Source: Tethya wilhelma (Eukaryota > Porifera > Demospongiae > Tethyida > Tethyidae). From it: 64,000 bases of DNA. The DNA is taken from the NCBI GenBank assembly GCA_964030475.1, contig CAXIPT010000012.1, positions 544,123 through 608,122 of the forward strand. The letters are read 5' to 3'. The notes below the pieces were generated by a model. It was not told the DNA's origin. It searched no databases and saw only the letters and a list, made by a program, of their open reading frames with translations. The stretch's first letter is position 1, and every line of letters begins with the position of its first letter. Of the stretch, positions 11,286 to 23,545 are shown piece after piece. The position numbers and the translations under genes were made by a program.

Positions 11286-12440
11286 ACTTTATTAGGGATT
11301 AGTAATGCTCTCATTTTTTTGTCATTGAACTTGAGTGTATACAGATAATTGAATGTTTATGCATAATAGTAGGTACGTGACAGTGAGGTAATTTGTTACT
11401 TATGCCTCTTTAAAACATATTGACTTATTTACTATGTGATTTATGTATTCTATTGGATGTTTATATATTAAGCTTCTCATAGCACGTAAAATTCTTATTA
11501 TTCAAAAGATGTTTTGGTCCATAGATCTCCTGACATCAATTTTGATGAAAGGTATATTTAAAAAAATACGAGTGTTAAAACAACTGACACAAAAGTGAAT
11601 TAAAAATTTTGAGATAATGAAATATTTGTGGTGTTGTAGTGGTGATGAACATCATGATAGTTACACTAAGTGGGCCTGCATGAGGGCAGGGAATCAGAAG
11701 GAACACCAGCAACTTGATCAGTATGGTAGTACCTATGGCTCAATGAGTAGAAACTTTTTACAGTAACTCAAGATGAGATTTAGCGAATTCATCACTATAT
11801 AGTAATGAATTCACTAAATCTCATCTATGGTATATATACCATAATATTATGCCATTGTACATATGTATTAGTGACTGTCAGGCATATAAGTAGGCTGATA
11901 GCAACAGTATTAGTCTCATACACTGACATATACGTACTACTACAATCTTTCAGTAATTAAAACATGCAATAATCATTATACGCATTAATAGTGCTCACCA
12001 TGTTTGCATAAATGCACTGTGGTCCACTTTGGGAACAAACTCATGATAGAAGTATATCTTTGGGAATTTCAGCATAGTTTAACTGGTATGGAAACATGTT
12101 TTTAATTAACATGATATAAACAGTACAGTGGAAATAAACTGACAATTCAAATTAAGCATAGTTCAACTGCTGTGGTTTCATGGTTCAGCACAATGTGAAA
12201 ACAACCTGACAATTTAAGCCTAGTTGAACTGCTGTGGAAAAGTTCCTTGTTTCAGAAAGCAGTGTGGAAACATGGTATGAATATTTCCATTGTTCATTTT
12301 GTTTAAGTATAGTCAGTGCAGAAAATTTCCATTATGGCCTTGGGGTCAAGTTTAATACTAGAATGTAAGGTTATGAACTGACTATAGAGGTTTCTTAGAG
12401 GTAAATAGATTGAGTCTGTTTAGACTGTAGTAAACCAGCA
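11286..12440. other. GPCR 3' flank, no gene seen
   Basis: AT-rich. Between about 12060 and 12260 three loose copies of a motif containing AGCATAGTTCAACTGCTGTGG recur at roughly 66 bp. A 56-nt hairpin at 11771-11826 is listed separately. Confidence 0.5.
11771..11826. repeat. short near-perfect hairpin
   Basis: AGATGAGATTTAG-GAATTCAT is mirrored by ATGAATTC-CTAAATCTCATCT around a 12-nt loop, with one mismatch in 22-bp arms. It lies about 490 bp after the GPCR stop; function unknown. Confidence 0.6.
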
Positions 12441-13354
12441 CTGAGTTGCAACAGATGGTCCAGTCAAGAACAACTGGAGGACCTGCACATGTGAATACAG
12501 TGCTTGCAGTCTATAGAGTAGAATTCATGTTTTTGCCTACAAGTAACAACTTTGTCAAATCTAACTTTAGGGTGAATATTAAGCTTTTTGAATGGATAAG
12601 TCTAGTTATGGGTATAGGTACACTCTAATGTGGCTCAGGACTCCCAAACATATTGCACATCCCCAATTTTTAGGGTGTGGTCAAAATCAGATATGACGTT
12701 TTTTTGGAATTTTGTAGTTCTAACCCAGATATTACTCTTAGTGTAGGGTTTCAAAAGAAGCTGATGGTAGTCAAAGCTAATACATTTAATGATGAACTTG
12801 TCATGCAAGTTTCAGATCTTAGCTGTTAGTATTTCTTGAGTTTCTTTCCTAACCGAAAATGGTGTCAAAAAGTTGAAAAAATGCTCATTGAAAGCGATGT
12901 GTTTGCTTTTAGCCAACCAAAATCCTACCCAAGATGGACAAACTGGTGACCAAAGCTCAGGTAAAGTTGTAGACCTTAGCCGTAAACAGTTTGTCATTTT
13001 CTTCCCTAACATATTTCCCAAAAATGTTTCATATCAGAAGCCATATCTCTGCACCTAAAGGTTGCCATGACAACATATTGAGTCTTGTTATAGAGTAATG
13101 ATCCATATCAAAGATGATCCAAAAAAATTATTTGAAGATGCTTTGTTTGGGAATTATACTCACATAACCTCAAAATGGGGAATTCTACTCTATATGGACT
13201 GCAAGCACTGTAAATATCTTGAGAGTGTGAGTGGTAGCTCAAGTGGTGTCATGTTAGGAAGTACTAGAATTCGTGAGCTAAGTTTGTATGTGTCATCCCA
13301 TGAGAAAAGTGATGGGGAAATGACATACCTGAAGACAGCAGGGGGTCGCAAGTA
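12441..13354. other. no recognisable gene
   Basis: Open frames exist on both strands (for example 13098-13370 plus, 90 codons, with a C-x2-C pair) but none resembles a protein family I know and none has supporting splice or codon signals. Confidence 0.4.
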
Positions 13355-14746
13355 TAATCAGGGATGCTGAATCAGCTATCTTTTCCTGCTCAGTCAGCTT
13401 TTTTTTCTTCATTTACTATAGAGTAGGTGTGGTATATCTCGGACAACTAAGGAAACATCATGCAACAATTACTGTCAACATCCACTGCGTTTACCTGGAT
13501 ATTTTCACTATGTCACATACCAGAACTACCCACCAACATTTTGCAGCTGCACTCGTAACATGACAGCTACTATATCAACGAAGAATTAAAATTACTTGCG
13601 CTTATTCAAGTAGGCAATACTCGGACTTTGTCGACCCTTTACCGGACAAGAGTAATACATAATAAATTTCTTAACTATGAACATATTGAACACAACCACA
13701 TGAATTTTCTGATGTATCAATGTCAGTACAGTCCATATGATGCCATGTTGAACAGTCTGGGTTGTCGCACATTACCCAATCTGTGTTACCTTCATCATCG
13801 TACTCCCACATTTTGCAAACAGGGCATTGTACAGAAATGAGTAATTTCAGACCTAGTACTGCTTTGACTCTTGTCATTAGTTTTCCCTCTTCTTCTTCCA
13901 CAATGTCCCTTTCCACTTAAAGTCTTCTCTCTTTTTCTGCTTTCTCCTTTTCACACAGTATTTTCTTTTATTCTCTCTTTGCTTTTCGCTGAGCTTTTAC
14001 GGCCTCTGCTTCATCTTTTTTCAGCTATACTTTGCTCTTAATTCCTGGAAAGGACTGGCCTTGGCCCTTGCCTCCTCCCAACTTCAACTTTTCCAGTGAC
14101 ATAATCACACCGTCGGAGTACCGTCTTAGGAATCCTGTACTTGGTTTCTGCTTCTCTATATGACAGCTCTCCTTGATGTATTTGCTAGCTCAATAGCTTT
14201 AAGTTCAATAGAATCTGAAGGCTTTGATACCATTTGCTAGGAAAAAATATGGATTGAACAAGTTCAATTTTGGAAGAGGGTATTGGTCTAGTATGTGTTC
14301 AGAATCTACCTACACAGGTAGTACTACAGTAGAATAAATAGTTTAGACAAAGAGAGGGCAAGTGTTGACCAATAGCACACTAGGAAACCTTCTTACATAA
14401 AAGATCTAATTTTTTCCCCCGCACTTTACATCGAGCTCTAAAAAACAGCCAATTTCTTAGCACCCACTTAAAACTACAATATAATTTTAAAAAAAAACTC
14501 ACCGCGTTCAATTCAACAGAGTATATATGCACAATCTCGCTCTAGGTGACAAAGATAAGCACAGCTGCTAACCATCTGGAAGTCTTAACAGGTGGCAAAC
14601 ATAAACATACCCGGAGGCCGTGTTGCAGTCTATTTACGGACGAAAGTTTGCAGAACGTCCAGAAGTAGGCACACCTACACTAATTATAACTATGTCTACT
14701 TCTGTAAAACTTGCTGATCAGCATGCTGACTCAGCATCCCTAATTA
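13355..14746. mobile_element. internally deleted pogo-like DNA transposon
   Basis: 17-bp TIR AGGGATGCTGAATCAGC at 13360-13376 mirrored with one mismatch at 14725-14741, with TA at both outer edges (13355-13356, 14745-14746). Inside, on the minus strand, are the DNA-binding start and PHD-finger end of a pogo/Tigger-type transposase without the catalytic middle. That is typical of non-autonomous deletion derivatives. Confidence 0.7.
13671..14233 (-). pseudogene. pogo-like transposase remnant: psq-type HTH joined to coiled coil and PHD finger
   Basis: The frame from ATG at 14233 gives DSIELKAIELANTS. After a small frameshift follows a psq-type helix-turn-helix (GELSYREAE, KYRIPKTVLRR, GKVEVGRRQGPRPVLS). 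The next residues are already the charged C-terminal helix (EAEAVKAQRKAKRE, EKAEKERR), so the DDE domain is gone. A PHD-like finger ends the protein: CPVC, WVMCDNPDC, HHMDC, then SCGC and an early stop, so the last zinc pair is incomplete. Two nonsense codons lie in the charged region. In intact relatives the HTH binds the TIRs and the DDE domain cuts DNA; this copy cannot. Confidence 0.65.
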
Positions 14747-15558
14747 CAAGTCAAACTTTACCTATCAATTTGGGTTGCCCACGTTGGTGAGAGCTTCCTA
14801 CTATGCATCCTCAAGCAATAAGGCCTGAATAAGCTAATTGAAGGGGAGATACAAGCTTGTCACAGACCTGAATAAATCCAAGGAACTATCAAGCAATTCT
14901 GTACGTCAAGCACTCAAATATGTACTGGCTTTGCATAACACTCAAAACAAAAAAAACCCTCTACCATACAAGCACAGTACAGTTTTAAAATATGGTCATT
15001 AACTCACCTCGTTACCGGACCCTCCATATTCTTACCACTCCATCAATCACCACCATCCAAGATGGGGTTAGATTTGGTAGATGGTGGCGGGGCTGTGCAC
15101 AATTAACTAATGCCGCCTAGGCAACAACCCCACCAAATATCAACATAGTTGCCTGGCCTGGGTAACTCCTTATTTATTTTTCCTCATGCATGCCAGGGGG
15201 TCGTTGCCATGCTTCCTGCTCATCTCATCCACCGCCGCCCCTAATCATTATCATACCCTTATACTGTACACAGCACTTCGCCTACATGCTGCTGTGATGT
15301 GATGAGGGGGATGTATCCCCACAAATCCTATATATATCACCCCAGGTAATAATCCCGCAAACATCACACATACGCTTATTTAGTTGTTTCCTCCTACCCA
15401 CCTAGAATCGTAATTATTAAAAACTCAATCGATAATAACTCTAACATTCATAATCAAGACGAAAAGAAAAACTAACCATACAGCAATAAATCAGTACACA
15501 AAGACAATATACACACACTAATAAACAGCGTACAGCATGACCATCACAGTATCCGCTG
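14747..15558. other. no gene seen; likely 3' flank of the DIRS-like element
   Basis: Mixed composition with C-rich stretches near 15000-15240. No ORF or clear terminal repeat was found. It could hold the 3' terminal structure of the neighbouring retroelement, which I could not delimit. Confidence 0.35.
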
Positions 15559-16535
15559 TCAGTTTACGAGTTGGGTAGAAATTGAAGCTAGCTCATTGCG
15601 TGGCATCCTGATGTATCTTTTGAATGACTCACTCCTCCACCTTCCCAATGTCTGAATAGTAGAGTCTGCAATGCCCTTTGCTGCTGCTGTCGTAGCCGCT
15701 CCACTACATATATACTATAACCACTACATTCTATACTAGCTTCAGACAAAGTGGTCCTTAGCGACGAAATCAATTGCTGACGAGTCAACAGTGAGCCATC
15801 TTCATGGCAAAATAACAGTCCCGGGCGAAAACCTCTTGACGCCAAATATGTTAACACCGCCTGTACTGGGCAAATGTGTGATCCCATCAAACCCACAACT
15901 ATGATTGCACCCTGACCTAATTGGTCAGTTTTTGACCTCTTGATATGCACTTGAATGATATGAGGGGGTTTGGATCGAATCCACAGAGATGTCTTCAATG
16001 CCGAGGTGGAGTGACAGATCATATAGGGACGACTGGGAAGTGAATTCACCTGATCTGAGGAAACCGAAAAACCCTAAACAGCATGCTGCCCATAGTAGCT
16101 TGCTTGCATACTGTTCCGAGTTCCTATTCAGCACCTGGAACCCTTTGTCCAAGACTAATGGTGTAATTGGAAGCCGCTTATCCTTGTCACCAGTTATCCT
16201 CTTCCTTACTCCTTTGAGCAACAGTTCCAGTTGGAGTCTGTTAGCCAGTGGGTCTCCATAGCCCCCTGACACATGCATGAACCTCACTGCCGAGAGGTAA
16301 GATCTAACAGATGAAGGAGCCAGCCGCTGGGAAAGATCCACAGTAAACAAAATTAGTTGTTCTGAGCTGGAAGCGGTTGTAGGCCAAACTTGGTACAGAA
16401 AGAGAGGTACTGGGACTGACCTGTTGAATAGCTTCTTCTGGTGTTGTCTGAGATGCTCTCCTTAATGAGTCGGTGAGCGACTCCCTCCAAACGTTGGAGA
16501 GCCAGTCTGGTTGAGAGACTACTAGAACTTGCCAA
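15559..16535 (-). pseudogene. tyrosine recombinase of the DIRS-like element
   Basis: The core-binding half is seen in two frames: STRLALQRLEGVAHRL, DNTRRSYSTGQSQYLSFC, then APSSVRSYLSAVRFMHV. The catalytic half has the first Arg in LGFFGFLRSGEFT, then IKRSKTDQLGQGA and ICPVQAVLTYLASRG. The usual H-x-x-R segment is deleted, after which GAATTAAAKGIADS and LGRWRSESFKRYIR (candidate nucleophilic Tyr) lead to a stop at 15559-15561. It would integrate the cDNA circle; loss of H-x-x-R and frameshifts make it inactive. Confidence 0.75.
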
Positions 16536-16589
16536 AGAGCTGCTGGAATCAGAGTGGATTTCGCTTCCGCTGTGGGATTGAGTCGTCGA

Positions 16590-18085
16590 AACACCTGCAA
16601 TGAATTTCGAGATAAAGCATCGGCAGATACATTAATAGAGCCCGCTATGTGGCTAGCTCTTAGATTAATGTAATAATATGCACAGATGAAGTGGAGACTT
16701 CTCAGGAGATGCATAATGGTGTTATCTTTACTGGTGTTCGCCACCACAATGTGTACCACTGCCATGTTGTCACACCGCACCAGAACTTGACAACCGTACC
16801 ACCATTTCCCCCACATCGTAACCGCCCGGATAATCGGAAGCATCTCTTTCACTGCTATACTCTTGTCTTGCCACCAGCCATTCCATGGGCATTGTATCCA
16901 TTTGTTATTACAGCAAGCTCCTAACCCCCATGAACCTGATGCATCAGTGAAGAATGTCACGCTCGGCGTCCACTGCGCAGCTACTGACTGCATCATTCCC
17001 AGGCCATTCCACTGCTCAATGAATGACTGCCACCTGACTAGATCCGATTTAAACTGCTTGTTCAGATGAACCCAATGATCCAGATGTTTGGCTTTGTGAA
17101 CTACGTTTAACATTCTTCGGAGAAAGATTCGACCTGGGACAATAATCTTAGTAGCATGAGACAACTTTCCAATCAATGAGAGCAAATCTTGCTTCTTGCC
17201 TGCCTTGCTAGCAAGCCACTTTCGGATTAGGTCTTTCAACTCTTCTAATTTTTCTTCAGGTAGACGCATCTCCAGGTTAGTAGCATCAAAGAGAATGCCT
17301 AGAAATATCAGGATAACTGCTGGGCCTTCGAGCTTCTGCCACTTCACAGGCAAGCCAAGACGCTGACACAAATGTACCAAACGATGTAAATTCCTGTTAC
17401 ACTCCTCTGAATCAACTCTTCCCGTGGTTAGGAAGTCGTCCAAATAATGCAGCAAGTACGACACTCCCTCATGTAGAGCAATCCATTCTACAGCATCAGC
17501 AATCGCTGAAAAAATTTTCGGTGGTGAACGTAATCCAAATGGTAAGACTGTGTCTAAATATAGGTTGTCATTCCAGGTCATGCCAAGGAGTTTTCTGTCT
17601 TCTGGATGTACGGGAATGTTTCTGTAAGTATGTTCTACGTCAATCTTTTCCAACAGCGTGTTGCAGCCCAATTTAGAATGTTTTGAACTGCCATATCTAC
17701 TGTGGTATATTGCATGGAGCACCATTCCCGAGCGATCCCATCATTCACACTCATTCCCTTTGGGCTAGCTTGAAAGGTCTAGAATTAAACGCCACTTACC
17801 CCAAATCTGCTGACTTGTACTTTCGGACATTCACCCAGTGGACCAACAATTCGATTGGCTGCCAGTTCTGTTTTTAAGTAATCACTGTCTTAGTCACGGG
17901 TTGTGGGTTGGTGAGAGCTGACTTCATATTGCCGCTTGCTCGATGGCATTTATGACCTCTATCGAATCCAATCCTAAACCCCTTGCCAATGCCTTTCAGC
18001 AAATAAGATACATACTTCTTATCTGGGTGACTGTCGAGCAGCTTGGTCCATTCCGACAGTACTAAGGGGGCGGTTATGTTACACG
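16590..18085 (-). pseudogene. reverse transcriptase and RNase H of the DIRS-like element
   Basis: Starts with LSEWTKLLDSHPDKKYVSYL and GKGFRIGFD (18075-17950), then ANRIVGPLGECPKVQVSRFG, a short deletion, and KWRLILDLSS in a shifted frame. The open part below 17725 contains the RT core: DVEHTYRNIPVHPEDRK, LPFGLRSPPKIFSAIADA and the catalytic box YLDDFL. RNase H follows with FTDASGSWGLGA, VKEMLPIIRA, RCDNMAVVHIV and HIAGSINVSADALSR. These domains copy element RNA to DNA. Frameshifts upstream of the core make it non-functional. Confidence 0.8.
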
Positions 18086-19190
18086 CTGAGTTGGGGAGTT
18101 GGGAGTTTTCTGAGTCTCTACAGCTATCTAAATTAAATAAGTCACTTGTGTATGAATATTGTCCATGAGTAGTATCTACGATCTGTGTGGCTTCTTGAGA
18201 GTAAAGCATATTGGGTAATATACTAGTATCATTGCCAGCATAAACCATATCATCAGCTAGGACGTGGTTAGCATAAAGTGAAATATTCTGGTGAACTTGA
18301 GTACAACAATTGGGTAAGCATACATTTTCTTGTGGATCAGCATTTTCTACATGATTAGGGTTATACTGAATGTTACTGCATGAATCAAGTGTGCGTCGAT
18401 GGGGACTGTGAGACGGTCTCTCAGCATTTTGGCCCCATGTTGGTCCGAAAAGTGCTATCATTATTCCTCTGTCCGACGGTTGCCAAATTATGAATCTTCG
18501 GGCACTCCAGTAACATATGGGAATAGTCATTGCAACTGCTACATCGGTGTATAAACTTGCAGTCCACCAACTAACAACCGTTCTTGGAGTTCCACCTAAA
18601 GCAAACACTTTGTGCACGCGGTTGACCCCGATATGGTGCAAACCTATTACGGTAGTTTGTACGCCTCTACGTTCATGGATTGCTTCTCCTTGACTGGTTC
18701 CGCCAATTGCTTCACTACTGCTTTTGCAAAGTCCCAGGTCCAAATAGCCGAATCTGTCTTCGCCCACTCAGCATCAGGTCTTGTTGCCATCTCTTGTCAG
18801 AATTGGCTGTCATAATCTAGCCATGGGGTCTCGGCATATCCCTGGCTGGTGTCCACTATGAGAGAACTATATGCCAGGAGATCCTTGACCTTGTTGGGGT
18901 TTTTCATGGCTACCACACAGATGTATGAGTTGAAACACCTCACCCAATCCTCAATCGAGGTAATCGTCTTCCCCTGTTTCACTTTTTCAGGCCTGGTGAG
19001 TGCATCTAAGACAGTCAAACTGGGGGCCTGTAGGTCCACGAACTCCCCTTTCCAAATCTTTACCGCTAGCTTCATAGGAATGGGTGGTGAACTCGGGCCC
19101 ACTGAGAAGGCTTTGGTTGACGCTGGAGCCTCTGGCAGTAGTGCCGTTAAGGAAGTAGATAAAGCAAACAGCGTTTCATTTGGTGACGTA
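18086..19190 (-). pseudogene. Gag-like protein of the DIRS-like element
   Basis: The N-terminal part (MKLAVKIWKGEFVDL, KQGKTITSIEDWVRCFNSY, ETPWLDYDSQF) is open to 18797. A stop follows, then EMATRPDAEWAKTDSAIWTW in the next stretch. The frame then yields RFAPYRGQPRAQ and a CCCH-type finger CFRWNSKNGC-x4-C-KFI-H-x-C near 18510-18590, interrupted by one stop. Such Gag-like proteins with a zinc finger bind element RNA (family knowledge). The long open frame at 17874-18767 reads partly out of phase with the true protein. Confidence 0.6.
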
Positions 19191-19450
19191 CGTTAGCGGA
19201 ACAAAAATGGCATTATTGTGGTTTCTTACTAGCGCTCTCTACGAGTGCTGAGGAAAGTTTTTGTGAGCTTTCGGCCTTGCATGCAGTTGGTAATCTGTCA
19301 AAGAGAGCCTCTGAGCCTCTGAGCCTCTAGATCTGAGCAACTTTGAAGGTTTAATTTTGTTTGAGTAGATTTTTATAGTGACCAACATTTTGTATTGTGT
19401 CTATGGGACAGTCGGCCCATTCCTACTATACGTAGTACCGTACGTATGAT
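19186..19450 (+). repeat. family A fragment interrupting the DIRS-like Gag
   Basis: Carries the 3' half landmarks of family A (ACGTACGTTAGC, CTCTACGAGTGCTGAGG, GCATGCAGTTGG, terminal CCATTCCTACTATACGTAG). The Gag reading frame of the retroelement runs right up to it. Confidence 0.65.
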
Positions 19451-20600
19451 TAACCCTCGGTATACGTGGCCCAAACTGCCATGCTGCAGATGCACAAATT
19501 GAGACCTGATTATATTCTGTTTTTTTGCTTGTTTTTTTTAAATTATCTATTGTGGCTTTACACCTATTTTCTAGTTTCCTAGTGTTTCCATAACATGTTC
19601 CTGTGTTCTTATTGCAACGACAGTGATACCTTGAAAAGCTCAGGTAACCTCAGTTAATATCGCGTGATCTGCCAATTACTGAGAACAGAGGACCCAGATA
19701 TCAATCAGCTACATTTTTTAAAATTTTTTTTTAAAATTTTTTTTATATTTATCTATCTATTAATTAGCTCAAGACAGGCAGTATGGTACTAACCGTGTTA
19801 CTCTAAGTTGCTGCACTACTACCATGTAGCGCAACATAAAATGCTTTTCCGGCAGCCACTACTGCTACTGTAGTTACCTCCTTACTATTGTATGTAACGG
19901 ATGCCTGACAGCTACATTAGTCCTAGCGAACGAAGGCCCCCCCCCGAGACAGACACGTACACCAAGGATTATGTGCTTCTGACTATATACTCCTTATTGA
20001 CCTTAACCCCGTCAGGTATATGTCTTGTCCTGTTTGACTCCACTTCTGCTATTGTGCAACCATTCCTTTCTTCAACCCCCCCCCCACCGCCCGTATTGAT
20101 CTTGCTTCTCCTGTCTCCACCGCCACCACCAAGGGGCACCCATATGACATTATCTAAACTATACTCACCTCCATTGGAGTGTACTTCGAATCACCGCCGC
20201 CGCCATCCTTTTCCCCCTTACTACTCACCTTTTTGGGGGTTTGTCTGTGTTGCTTCGTTCCCACCGCTGCCTGGACTAGGGTTGGAGTTACCGGTTCTGC
20301 TTGTCTCTCCTGACTTTGGTTGGATTTCTGTGATCCCGCCGCTTGGTGGCCTCTGGGCGGCAAATGCTTTGAAAGCTGGGATTTCGTTCAAAATCTCACG
20401 CAAAGCAACGCTTTGTCGATGTTTGGTCTTTCTTCGCCCTGGCCACCAGTTCCTCGATTCAACTGGAATACAAAATAGCAAAAGAGACACCAAATATCTT
20501 GCTGGCCAGCACGAGGACACTATAAAGAATAATGGCTAGACTGCACATGTGTAACTCTGCCCACTTGTGCACCTGCCCCACCCACCACCGTACACTCGTG
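19451..20600. other. GC-richer stretch with minus-strand open frames, identity unknown
   Basis: 20221-20520 on the minus strand encodes a Pro/Gly/Asn-rich peptide (FKAFAAQRPPSGG, SRTGNSNPSPGSGG). Position suggests it might be the Gag N terminus of the DIRS-like element separated by the family A insertion, but I cannot show homology. An A/T homopolymer-rich patch lies at about 19715-19755. Confidence 0.3.
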
Positions 20601-21794
20601 AGTTAACAACGTTTAACATGCTGTTAAACTTCCATCGTTATGCTACGTAGAAGTAGATTTGTAACATGAGGAACAATCGTGTAAAGTTCTCACAGTTGTC
20701 TGTAGTAGTTTCCAAAATAGAGCTATAGTGAAAAATGAAAAAGTACAATGTTTGTGTGGTACCACCACAAATACAGTACCATGCGTTTAGAAGACCACAG
20801 CCATGCATATGCTAGGTGTGGGTTACACTGGGCATTACTGGCCAAATAAAGTAAGTTTGTGCAGTAAATATTAATAACTATTGTCACATAGGAAAATTTT
20901 ATAATCAGGATAAATCCGCTTTAACAACATCTTTCCCTGCATGTAGTTGGTAATGGGTTGCCAAAATTTTGAGTGTTTAATTTCGCACATGGTGACGTGT
21001 ATGAAAAATTCTCCAATGCTATTAGTCAAAATTACCGTATGTTTTAAGCAAGTAGATCCATCACTTTTATAATATTGTATAGTTATCACTAAGTTATCAA
21101 CTGTTTTTCATAGCTATAGGTTCCAAATAATAGATTCTGAACCGAACGACAAAGTTAAAGCCACACCCACAATCATTTGTGCTTCAGTCCACAAATTGCA
21201 CGCGTAGCTAGACAGAGGTCATTTTTTTAGTAATGTTAACTTTTGGGAATGTTTAGGGTGTGGCCAAGATGGCTATAAATAGCTTTTATAAGCAACAAAC
21301 TGTTTTCAGCTCAAAGGTCAGTTGTTTTTGTGGTGCATTTGATCAACAGTTTTTTCTGTTACATGGTCACATCTGGGAAAATTTTAGTGTTTTATGGGAC
21401 CCAGGGCAAAGTTCACAAATCCGGGACAGTAGGAAAACATCAGTGTTTCATTTAGAAAAATTCTGAAGGGATGACCAAAATATTACTTATAGAAACTTTG
21501 GGAGAGGGGGAGGGGGCACAATACCATGTAGGGGGGTCTGAGGGCATGCCCTTTCAGAAGATTTTTCAATTTTAGACCACCTGAGATTACTTCTGGTGCA
21601 TTTTCAGGCGGCTTTCAAGTCTGGTACTGACACAATACTTATACAAGTAAGTTAGCAATAGCTTTATCTTGAAGACATTGAACATATTATGGAGTAGTAT
21701 AATAGTTGTTTAGTATTACATTTCCAATTTTAATTTCTTTCGAGTGTGTACATCACAACATGTTTATTCCTTGCTTTTGTGGCTACAATTAAGT
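20601..21794. other. no recognisable gene
   Basis: AT-rich; short open frames only. A G-rich patch (GGGAGAGGGGGAGGGGG) lies near 21500. Confidence 0.4.
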
Positions 21795-23545
21795 GTTAAA
21801 AATAAGTTGTGTAGGAATGGGCAGTGTGGTAAAAGTATTGGAACAAGGCATGTTTTAATTTCCGCACATGACTAGCTACTTCATTTTTATTCTTTATCCC
21901 TCATAATTATGGATCCTCAGTGTCGTAAATGCAAATGATTTGTAGCTACAATAGTACCATAGCTTATTATTGCATTGGTTCATATTCCTACTAATTAGTT
22001 GGCTAATCAGTGGAGTATACTATAACAGACAGGTAACTTGAGCTGGACTGCCTGGCAAAAGTTGGGTAAAAAAATGAAGTATAGTCATGAGGATCATGTG
22101 CCGAAATTAAGACATGCCTTGTTTAAATACTTTTTACCTCGCTGCGCATTCCTACACTACATATTTTTTACTACTTGTTCATTTACTTTTTTCAACACTA
22201 CAATTTACTTTTTTCAACACTACAATGTGGAGACTATCAGAGACTGGTTAGTCCCTACAAAAAGCTGAGTAGCAGCTACATATATACACTTATGCTAGAG
22301 GAGGCTAAAGCGCATGCACATAATGCTATGTGGGTAGATAATGACCTTTGAACTCTACCTACAAAGATGCATAATGCTCTAAGGTATTTATTTGCATGTG
22401 ACGTCACAGCTAGGGTACATTCATCCATCATCTTAGGGAACTTTAGTATGGGAGTCGATGGGGAAATGTGCAAAATTGAGGGCTGTGTGCATACTGTATA
22501 ATTATTGTAAATATGAGAGATGCAAAGAAAAGCTCAAAGTAAGCTCTTCCCAACACAAAAAGGACCACGACAGTCAGACACTCAGAAGCAGAGCTACAAG
22601 TGCAAGAATTTCAGTGGTTTAAGAACAAAAAGTAGGCTTAAAAGGACTGTGTTAAGTCCTACAAGTGTTATTTATTGTTGTAGAAGTAGTGCTGGAGCAT
22701 ATCACTGTTCTGAAATATTTGCATGACAATTTAGTATGAGCGTTGTTAAAAAAATAGGCAGACAGGCTCTATGCGCTATTTCTGGATTGTAGAGAGGGGG
22801 ATAAAGTATGATTTTGCCTCGAATATACTGTGCTGCACGCTATACGTACCAATATTTTCTCTCTCAAGATAAAAGACAAAATAACTACAAAACCAGTGGA
22901 TATTCTTGCACTTGTAGCTTCGCCTCTGACCATGCTAGTTCTTTTTGCATTGGAATGAGCTTGCTTTGAACTTATCTTTGCATCTCTCATATTTAGAATA
23001 TATAGTATGCACGTAGAAATAAGCAGCGCTCAATTTTTCACATTTTCCTATTGACTAAGTACCCCAAGATGGTGGATGAATGTAGTGCAGCCATGACATC
23101 ATGCTTCATTAACAGGCCAGTGAAATTTTTTGCTTTACTTGAATAGGGGTATATAAACTAAGTTTCAAAGCTTTCTAGTTTTTGTTTGGGTATATTCATG
23201 ATCAAAACGAGTATCAAGGAATGTAGTACCTATGGAAAGGACTTATCAAAATTCTCAACACATTCTGCTTCTCTTTTTCTAGTAGGTCAGTTAGGAAGTA
23301 CGTACGTATGTACATGTACGTTAGAAGAACAAAAATGGCACTATGGTGGCTTCCCACTAGTGCTCTCTACGAGTGCAGAGAAAAGTTTTTGTAAGTTTTA
23401 GGCCTTGCATGCAGTTGGTTATCTGTCATTGATAGGCTCTGAGCAACTTTGAAGGTTTAATTTTGTTTGCCAACATTTTGTATTGTGTCTACTGATGGGA
23501 CAGTCGGCCCATTCCTACTATACGTACTACCATATGTATGATATT
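21795..23545 (+). repeat. family A copy with a nested inverted-repeat element
   Basis: The inverted-repeat module occupies about 21795-22165, followed by the family A body, which resumes after an insertion and ends CCATTCCTACTATACGTAC at about 23523. The interruption at 22394-23104 is listed separately. Confidence 0.65.
22394..23104. mobile_element. long imperfect inverted-repeat (foldback) element nested in family A
   Basis: Arms of about 300 bp: CATTCATCCATCATCTTAGG, GTGCAAAATTGAG and ATATGAGAGATGCAAAG on the left are mirrored by CATCTCTCATATTTAG, CAATTTTTCACA and CCAAGATGGTGGATGAATG on the right. It splits the family A body, so it inserted later. No transposase. Confidence 0.6.

Larger units (their letters stand above)
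15559..19190 (-). mobile_element. decayed DIRS/Ngaro-like tyrosine-recombinase retrotransposon
   Basis: Minus-strand order is Gag-like protein with CCCH finger, reverse transcriptase, RNase H, tyrosine recombinase. That order and the absence of a DDE integrase define the DIRS order of retroelements. Several frameshifts and stops divide it. Its 5' end is cut at about 19190 by a family A fragment; terminal repeats were not found. A related recombinase relic lies at 37600-38035. Confidence 0.8.

Noticed and set aside
15989..17069. Plus-strand open frames across the DIRS-like element
   Set aside because: Antisense shadows of RT, RNase H and recombinase coding.
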